Assembly (NCBI GenBank): GCA_015075725.1
Contig: JABTTV010000001.1
Span: 4,331,223-4,395,222, forward strand
Reading direction: 5' to 3'
Length of the DNA stretch: 64,000 bases
From: Anaerolineales bacterium
GTDB taxonomy: Bacteria > Chloroflexota > Anaerolineae > Anaerolineales > Villigracilaceae
Shown: in pieces, positions 59,922 to 64,000 of the stretch
Layout of the letters: the number at the start of each line of letters is the position of its first letter
Numbering within the stretch: the first letter of the stretch is position 1
Translations under genes and position numbers: made by a program
Notes under the pieces: model-generated
Told to the model about the DNA's origin: nothing
Databases searched by the model: none
The model's input: the letters and a program-made list of their open reading frames with translations, nothing else

Positions 59922-60760
59922 GATAAAACCTCCATCTTGCAATGTTCGATCTCTGCCCTTGTCGGGATCCCACCCAGCCCGGTGCGCGTGACCGAATGCG
60001 CGGCGAGATGCACGGCAAATCGAGCCGCCTCCCACGGATCGCGCGTTTGGTGGAAGCGGGCGAAGAACGCCGCCGCAAAAATATCTCCCGCGCCTGTCGC
60101 GTCCAATTCATCGACCTGCGGCGGACGAAACCGCCTGCGGTCGCCATGCCAGTGCATCACCGCGCCCTGGTCCCCTTCGGTAACACAAAGCAGATTTGTG
60201 TGATGCGCCATCCATTCGACAAGTTCGAGATCGCGGTTGATGTCTTCGAGACTCAACACCACGCCTCCCACCCGACCGAGGACCTGATCGCTGTTTTCCC
60301 AGGCTTTTGCATCCACCGAACCTTTTTCATCCCATCCCCGCATCCATCCTTGCGGAGTGACTCCCACCCACGAATTCGGGAATTTCCCCGCCATGTTCGC
60401 ATCCACTTCCTGAGCGATGGGGGCGAGATGGACGATCGGAGCAGTCCGCCAAACCTGGGGGATATCCTCAAAGGAGATCGATGCCGCGCGATGATGAAGC
60501 GTCTGTTTTCTTCCATTCCCGGTTTTCAAATTTTCAAACACCGTGCTTGTTTCGGTTGGGATGTTTAAAATCTGAATCCCATCAAGCAGATCGAGCGGGG
60601 CATCCTTCCCTGCCGAAGTCACAACACCCACGCGCATGCCCATTGCCTTTGCCGTCAATGCGGCGTAACTTACCGTTCCGCCGAGCTGATGTCCTGCAGG
60701 CGTAACATCCAGTGCCGCATGACCGACAAGAAGATAATCCACAGGGTAAAGTTCAGGCAT
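59918..60760 (-). CDS. PfkB-family carbohydrate kinase
   Basis: 280 aa of the ribokinase/PfkB fold. The N-terminus (YLLVGHAALDVTP, LGGTVSYAALTAKAMG) fits, and the C-terminal signature DELDATGAGDIFAAAFFA contains the catalytic Asp and anion-hole glycines. The substrate sugar or nucleoside is not evident. ATG 60760 is chosen because the longer frame is encoded by an interspersed repeat. It overlaps parA by 4 bp (TTGA) and so is translationally coupled to it, an unusual setting for a sugar kinase. Confidence 0.9.
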   Translation of the reverse strand: MPELYPVDYLLVGHAALDVTPAGHQLGGTVSYAALTAKAMGMRVGVVTSAGKDAPLDLLDGIQILNIPTETSTVFENLKTGNGRKQTLHHRAASISFEDIPQVWRTAPIVHLAPIAQEVDANMAGKFPNSWVGVTPQGWMRGWDEKGSVDAKAWENSDQVLGRVGGVVLSLEDINRDLELVEWMAHHTNLLCVTEGDQGAVMHWHGDRRRFRPPQVDELDATGAGDIFAAAFFARFHQTRDPWEAARFAVHLAAHSVTRTGLGGIPTRAEIEHCKMEVLS

Positions 60761-60779
60761 GGTCGAATTATACCGTGAG

Positions 60780-60808
60780 GGCGGACGGTAGACGATGGAC
60801 AACAGGCG
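60780..60808. repeat. Interspersed GTCYATCGTC-type repeat upstream of pfkB
   Basis: The minus strand reads TGTCCATCGTCTACCGTCCG, similar to the repeat at 10019-10056 and to half of the one at 23100. It separates the jag terminator from the pfkB start. Confidence 0.5.
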
Positions 60809-60809
60809 A

Positions 60810-60841
60810 TAAAAAAGACCGCAGACATACATCCACGGTCC
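60810..60841 (-). terminator. Intrinsic terminator after jag
   Basis: On the minus strand GACCG (60836-60840) pairs with CGGTC (60817-60821), with possible inner pairing, followed by a run of six U residues (60811-60816). It ends the yidD-yidC-jag transcript and separates it from pfkB-parAB. Confidence 0.7.
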
Positions 60842-60864
60842 ATAGCCTTTCGTACACGATCTGA

Positions 60865-61683
60865 TTATTCTTTTGGCAGAATAACCACTTTACGATACGG
60901 TTCCTCTCCGGTGCTTTCGGTCTTGACGGCGGGATGCCCGCGCAGTTCGATGTGAACGACACGCCGTTCGCCCGAAGGCATGGGCTCCATCGTCACTTTG
61001 CGCCCGGTCTTTGTGACCTGGTCTGCCATGCGGTTTGCGAGCTGGCGAATTTGTTTTTCGCGGCGGGCGCGATACCCCTCCACATCCACGATCAATTGAA
61101 CCCACTGCTGGGACTGCTTACCGACGATCAAGGAAGCCACATGCTGGAATGCCGTAAGCGTTTCAGCGCGGCGTCCAATGAGAGCCGTAAGATCGTCGCC
61201 GCGCACATCCACCAAAATGGTGCGGTGCTCGCCGTTGTCCATTTCATCGTAATGAGCCGAGACCTGGGCCGTCAAGCCCATGTGATGAATTAGTTTGGAG
61301 ACCACATCCTCCGCAATGTTTATAACCGGGTCGTGCTCGATTACCCCGTTCCTTGTTTCAGGTTTTTGCGGTGCCGGTTTTTGTTCCACAGTCTTCTTCT
61401 CGACCCTGGGTTTGGGTTCAGCCGCTTTCGGCTTGGACTCCGCCTTTTTAGGCGGAACAGGTTTCGGTTCCGGTTTTGATGCGGGACGATCGGGTTGGGG
61501 CGGGGGATTTACCGAAAGTCTCACCCGCACCTGGCGGCCGCCAAGTCCGAACAATCCCTTCGAGCCGGAATCCAACACTTCCACTGAAACCGCATCGGCG
61601 GTCAGACCAAGTTGGTCGAGACCCTGACGGATGGCTTCCTCAACGGACGGAGCGATAACTTCGAGTGTAGTGCGCTCATTCAT
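60865..61683 (-). CDS. jag: RNA-binding protein Jag/KhpB (KH-R3H)
   Basis: 272 aa. The Jag_N domain (about 1-55: TLEVIAPSVEEAIRQGLDQL, GSKGLFGLGGRQVRV) is followed by a Pro/Lys-rich linker (60-115). A KH domain (about 120-200) carries the GRRAETLTAFQHVASLIVG loop, and an R3H domain (205-265) carries EGYRARREKQIRQLA. It binds RNA, and homologues affect cell division and envelope homeostasis. It lies 9 bp after yidC, the conserved SpoIIIJ-Jag pairing. Confidence 0.94.
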   Translation of the reverse strand: MNERTTLEVIAPSVEEAIRQGLDQLGLTADAVSVEVLDSGSKGLFGLGGRQVRVRLSVNPPPQPDRPASKPEPKPVPPKKAESKPKAAEPKPRVEKKTVEQKPAPQKPETRNGVIEHDPVINIAEDVVSKLIHHMGLTAQVSAHYDEMDNGEHRTILVDVRGDDLTALIGRRAETLTAFQHVASLIVGKQSQQWVQLIVDVEGYRARREKQIRQLANRMADQVTKTGRKVTMEPMPSGERRVVHIELRGHPAVKTESTGEEPYRKVVILPKE

Positions 61684-61692
61684 AGAGCCTCC

Positions 61693-62583
61693 CTATTTTT
61701 TTGCCGGGGGATTTTTATCGCCGCCAGGCAGCAGGCTGCGCCAGTTGACGCGCCCGGTAGCGGCATATTGGATGATGCCGAGCAGGTTGCTTGCTATGAA
61801 ATAGATCGACAATCCGGAGGCATAATTGACCGAGAAGAGGAAGAGCATGATGGGCATTTGGATGCTCATGATTTTGGCGGTCTGCGCGGATTGGTCGTTG
61901 GGATTCGCCGACGGGGGCATGGTGAGTTTGCTCTGCAGGTAGGTGGTCAGCGCCACGATCAACGCAAGCACGGGGATGGCAAAACCGAATATCTCCGTTC
62001 GCTCAGGCAGTCCCATGTCCATCCACAGGAACTTGCTGTTGAGCGGCACAAGCTCTGCGGCATTCTGAAAATCATACAACCGGCGCGAGAGGTTCAAGAT
62101 ACTGAGCGGTCCGGAACCGATGGCATAATTGATGGCGGGAATGAGCGCAAACAGGATGGGAAACTGGATGAGCATCGGGAGACAGGAGCCGAAGACATTG
62201 ACCCCGCGCTCGCGCTGGATGCGGAACTGTTCCTGCGCCAGTTTTTCCTTATCCTTGGCGTATTTTTTCTGGACGGCGATCCATTCCTTGTCGTTCTGGA
62301 GTTCCTGCATGGCTTGCTGACCCTTCATCTGTTGAGCGTTGAGGGGCCATGTCAGGACACGGATCAACACGGTAAACAGAATGAGCGCCAGCCCGAAATT
62401 CCGCCCGACCAGCCCGTAGATGAAGATCATGATGTTGATCATCAGGTCGATGATGAAGTTGAAGTTGGTGAACGCCACGAACAAAACACCGATGACCAGG
62501 AACGTTTTCCACGAACCCTTGAGAAGTTCGGCTGGATTTTCCGGTAATTGCGCTTGCTGGGTTTGATTGCCTGGATTCTTCAT
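61693..62583 (-). CDS. yidC: Membrane protein insertase YidC/SpoIIIJ
   Basis: 296-aa short, Gram-positive-like YidC with about five TM helices and no large periplasmic P1 domain. The conserved Arg in the hydrophilic groove is in LFTVLIRVLTWPLN, and the cytoplasmic coiled-coil hairpin is MKGQQAMQELQ...KYAKDKEKLAQEQ. There is no classic lipoprotein signal; the N-terminus is a soluble Gln-rich tail before the first TM (about 27-50). It inserts and folds membrane proteins alone or with SecYEG, together with the downstream Jag. Confidence 0.95.
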   Translation of the reverse strand: MKNPGNQTQQAQLPENPAELLKGSWKTFLVIGVLFVAFTNFNFIIDLMINIMIFIYGLVGRNFGLALILFTVLIRVLTWPLNAQQMKGQQAMQELQNDKEWIAVQKKYAKDKEKLAQEQFRIQRERGVNVFGSCLPMLIQFPILFALIPAINYAIGSGPLSILNLSRRLYDFQNAAELVPLNSKFLWMDMGLPERTEIFGFAIPVLALIVALTTYLQSKLTMPPSANPNDQSAQTAKIMSIQMPIMLFLFSVNYASGLSIYFIASNLLGIIQYAATGRVNWRSLLPGGDKNPPAKK

Positions 62584-62598
62584 AAGTTGTCAATCTCT

Positions 62599-63723
62599 TT
62601 ATTTTTCGGGAAAGGTCCGCTTCACATCGCCGTCGCGATCGAGCGTAACGAAGTAGTAGTCTGATTGCAGGTATGCCACAAGGATGTATTCGCCAGAAAC
62701 CACCGGAGTGGAATAGACATTCCCTTCCTGGTCGGGACGGTACCACACCTCGAAATCGGATCCATCTTTAAGCACGGAATAGACGTCGCCAGACTCGGTG
62801 GCTACGATGATCCGATCGTCCACGATCAGCGGACTGGCGGTAATCGCGCCATCGAGTTGAATCGGGTCAAAATTCCAATCGCCTGTTTTGGTATTGTACG
62901 AATAAAAATATCCCGCCACGTCGCCGAAATACAAATTATCGCCGTCGGTCACCGGGGTCCCCCACACCCAGTCGTTCGTATCCTTGACTGATTCATGGTC
63001 GCCGGTGGCAGGGTCGAAGCGTTCCAGTTTGCTGGCAAGCGAGCCGACATATAACATGCCGTCTGCGCCGAGGACGGGGGCGCCTGGTACGGCAGCGTCG
63101 AGCTGGTGCTGCCATTCGATTGCATACGATTCCAGGTTGATCGCAAAGATGCGGTGATCGAGCGAGGTCACGAAGATGCGCGTGCCATCGCTGACGGGTT
63201 GTGCCCAAAGCCGGTTGGTCTCCGACCCGCCGGAAAGTTCGATCTTTTCGATCGCGCTCTTCTCGGATCTCCCATCCGTCAAATCGAGGACATAGACGTT
63301 GCCGTCTGAGTTCGGGGCAAACAGGCGGTCATCCACGACAAGGGGAGGCGCAACCCAATGTCCCTTCACGTCTGAGAAGGTCCAGGCGATATTCGGAGCC
63401 TTGTCGGAGGTTATGTCGTTGGTATCAAGGGCGTAAAGGGTGTGTTTGTTACCCGAGTCGGGAACGATCAATAATTCATCTTCTGTGAGCACAGGGGTCG
63501 TGACGAAAAGGCTGGGATTCGATCCCAGGAAACCGCCGCTTACGCTAAATTGCCACAATTCCGCCCCGGTGTTGACATCCACTGCAAAAACCGCATTTGT
63601 GTGCGCCAGGTACGCCACTTTATCGCTGGCAGCCAGACCTGGCCATGCGCTTGGGCCGGTACAGCCAGCCAGGAAAACGGCTGCGAACAGCGCAAACGCA
63701 ATAAAGGAAATCTTTTTTGGCAT
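62599..63723 (-). CDS. PQQ-like beta-propeller lipoprotein (BamB-like)
   Basis: 374-aa secreted lipoprotein. The signal peptide ends in the lipobox FLAGCTG, and the mature part is a beta-propeller of PQQ-type repeats (VFAVDVNTGAELWQF, NVYVLDLTDG, IFAINLESYAIEWQH, LYFGDVAGYFYSYNTKTGDW and VYSVLKDGS). BamB-like propellers scaffold outer-membrane assembly in proteobacteria, but no Bam complex is evident here. Its place between yidD and yidC, 15 bp from each, suggests a role in envelope protein biogenesis; this is inference from context. Confidence 0.9.
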   Translation of the reverse strand: MPKKISFIAFALFAAVFLAGCTGPSAWPGLAASDKVAYLAHTNAVFAVDVNTGAELWQFSVSGGFLGSNPSLFVTTPVLTEDELLIVPDSGNKHTLYALDTNDITSDKAPNIAWTFSDVKGHWVAPPLVVDDRLFAPNSDGNVYVLDLTDGRSEKSAIEKIELSGGSETNRLWAQPVSDGTRIFVTSLDHRIFAINLESYAIEWQHQLDAAVPGAPVLGADGMLYVGSLASKLERFDPATGDHESVKDTNDWVWGTPVTDGDNLYFGDVAGYFYSYNTKTGDWNFDPIQLDGAITASPLIVDDRIIVATESGDVYSVLKDGSDFEVWYRPDQEGNVYSTPVVSGEYILVAYLQSDYYFVTLDRDGDVKRTFPEK

Positions 63724-63738
63724 CGAAAATTCGTACTC

Positions 63739-63975
63739 CTATGGAACGGGGTCATACCCGCCGGGATTGAAAGGGTTACAACGCAAGACCCGCCAGGCCG
63801 CCATGAAAGAACCTTTCAATGCGCCGTATTTATAAACCGCCTGGTAACCGTAGTGCGAACAGGACGGATAAAAGCGGCAGGTATTGGCGGGCAGACCTGG
63901 TGAAATGAGTTTTTGATACAGACGAATCAAAGCCAGCAGGAAGATGCGCGGAAGATTCCCAATCGTCCGGGGCAT
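63739..63975 (-). CDS. yidD: Membrane protein insertion efficiency factor YidD
   Basis: 78 aa. Family signatures are LIRLYQKLISPGLPANTCRFYPSCSHYGYQA, here with three Cys, and the C-terminal RCNPFNPGGYDPV. A short amphipathic N-terminal helix associates with the inner membrane. It assists YidC insertion. The frame stays open to the right edge, so the real start could lie just outside the window; ATG 63975 fits family length. rnpA and rpmH are expected immediately upstream. Confidence 0.93.
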   Translation of the reverse strand: MPRTIGNLPRIFLLALIRLYQKLISPGLPANTCRFYPSCSHYGYQAVYKYGALKGSFMAAWRVLRCNPFNPGGYDPVP

Positions 63976-64000
63976 ATCGCGCAGCTGCGGTTCATGGGAA

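Noticed and set aside
59922..60035. ATG-started longer parA
   Set aside because: The extension is read within pfkB out of frame; TTG 59921 with GGAGG fits the family N-terminus.
1..64000. CRISPR array, tRNA or rRNA genes
   Set aside because: Reading the intergenic regions showed no regularly spaced direct repeats with unique spacers and no recognisable tRNA or rRNA segments; a tRNA scan would settle it.

Overview
The window most likely comes from a member of the Chloroflexota, probably class Anaerolineae. This is inferred from gene content: a TrpB2-type synthase under a T-box, a tandem-VWA/MoxR locus, MalFG-type and Opp-type permeases, a CpaE/CpaF module mixed with two-component genes, and many short fold-back repeats. 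I could not run a phylogeny. Base composition is moderately GC-rich and fairly even, so no large recently acquired island stands out by eye. I saw no rRNA, tRNA, CRISPR array or intact insertion sequence.

Layout. 1-5.9 kb (+): a small membrane protein and prfA, then a chain of four overlapping genes: a glycosyltransferase-C/MalF permease fusion, a MalG permease, prmC and tsaC. 6.2-18.7 kb (-): trpB2 behind a Trp-type T-box leader (specifier UGG, antiterminator and terminator all visible), tsaD, a small AAA ATPase, an M24 peptidase, a zinc-ribbon membrane protein, selA, and a MoxR/DUF58/VWA/VWA locus preceded by a trypsin-like membrane protease. 18.8-23.4 kb (+): a nitroreductase, then an accessory-looking unit with a 3-TM protein, a TIR-NTPase-TPR (STAND) protein and an overlapping ORF, all laced with interspersed repeats. 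24-34.3 kb (+): a large PLP enzyme, a hypothetical, a receiver/roadblock/transposase-like chimera, polA, a TPR protein and ctaA.

34.3-41.7 kb (-): a complete Opp-type peptide importer (SBP, two permeases, two ATPases) plus a small coupled membrane protein. It is divergent from a propeller-type sensor kinase and NarL-type regulator pair at 42.1-46.5 kb (+). 46.9-64 kb (-): a DsbA-like oxidoreductase, a lipase, and GNAT, TPR and XRE genes. Upstream of these on the same strand runs yidD, a PQQ-propeller lipoprotein, yidC, jag, a PfkB kinase, parA, parB, an amidohydrolase, two histidine kinases, an OmpR regulator, cpaE, a DUF6812-like gene and cpaF. The yidD-yidC-jag and parAB genes are typical of the chromosomal origin neighbourhood; rnpA and rpmH should lie just beyond the right edge.

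The most unusual items are: (1) a chimera of a pseudo-receiver, a roadblock-like domain and an apparently domesticated IS200/REP-type transposase domain that lacks its HUH motif; (2) the in-frame fusion of a GT-C glycosyltransferase to an ABC sugar permease; (3) the TIR-STAND unit, whose coding sequence has absorbed repeat DNA in frame; (4) a kinase with a MshEN-like domain upstream of CpaE/CpaF; and (5) a PQQ-propeller lipoprotein inside the yidD-yidC-jag cluster.
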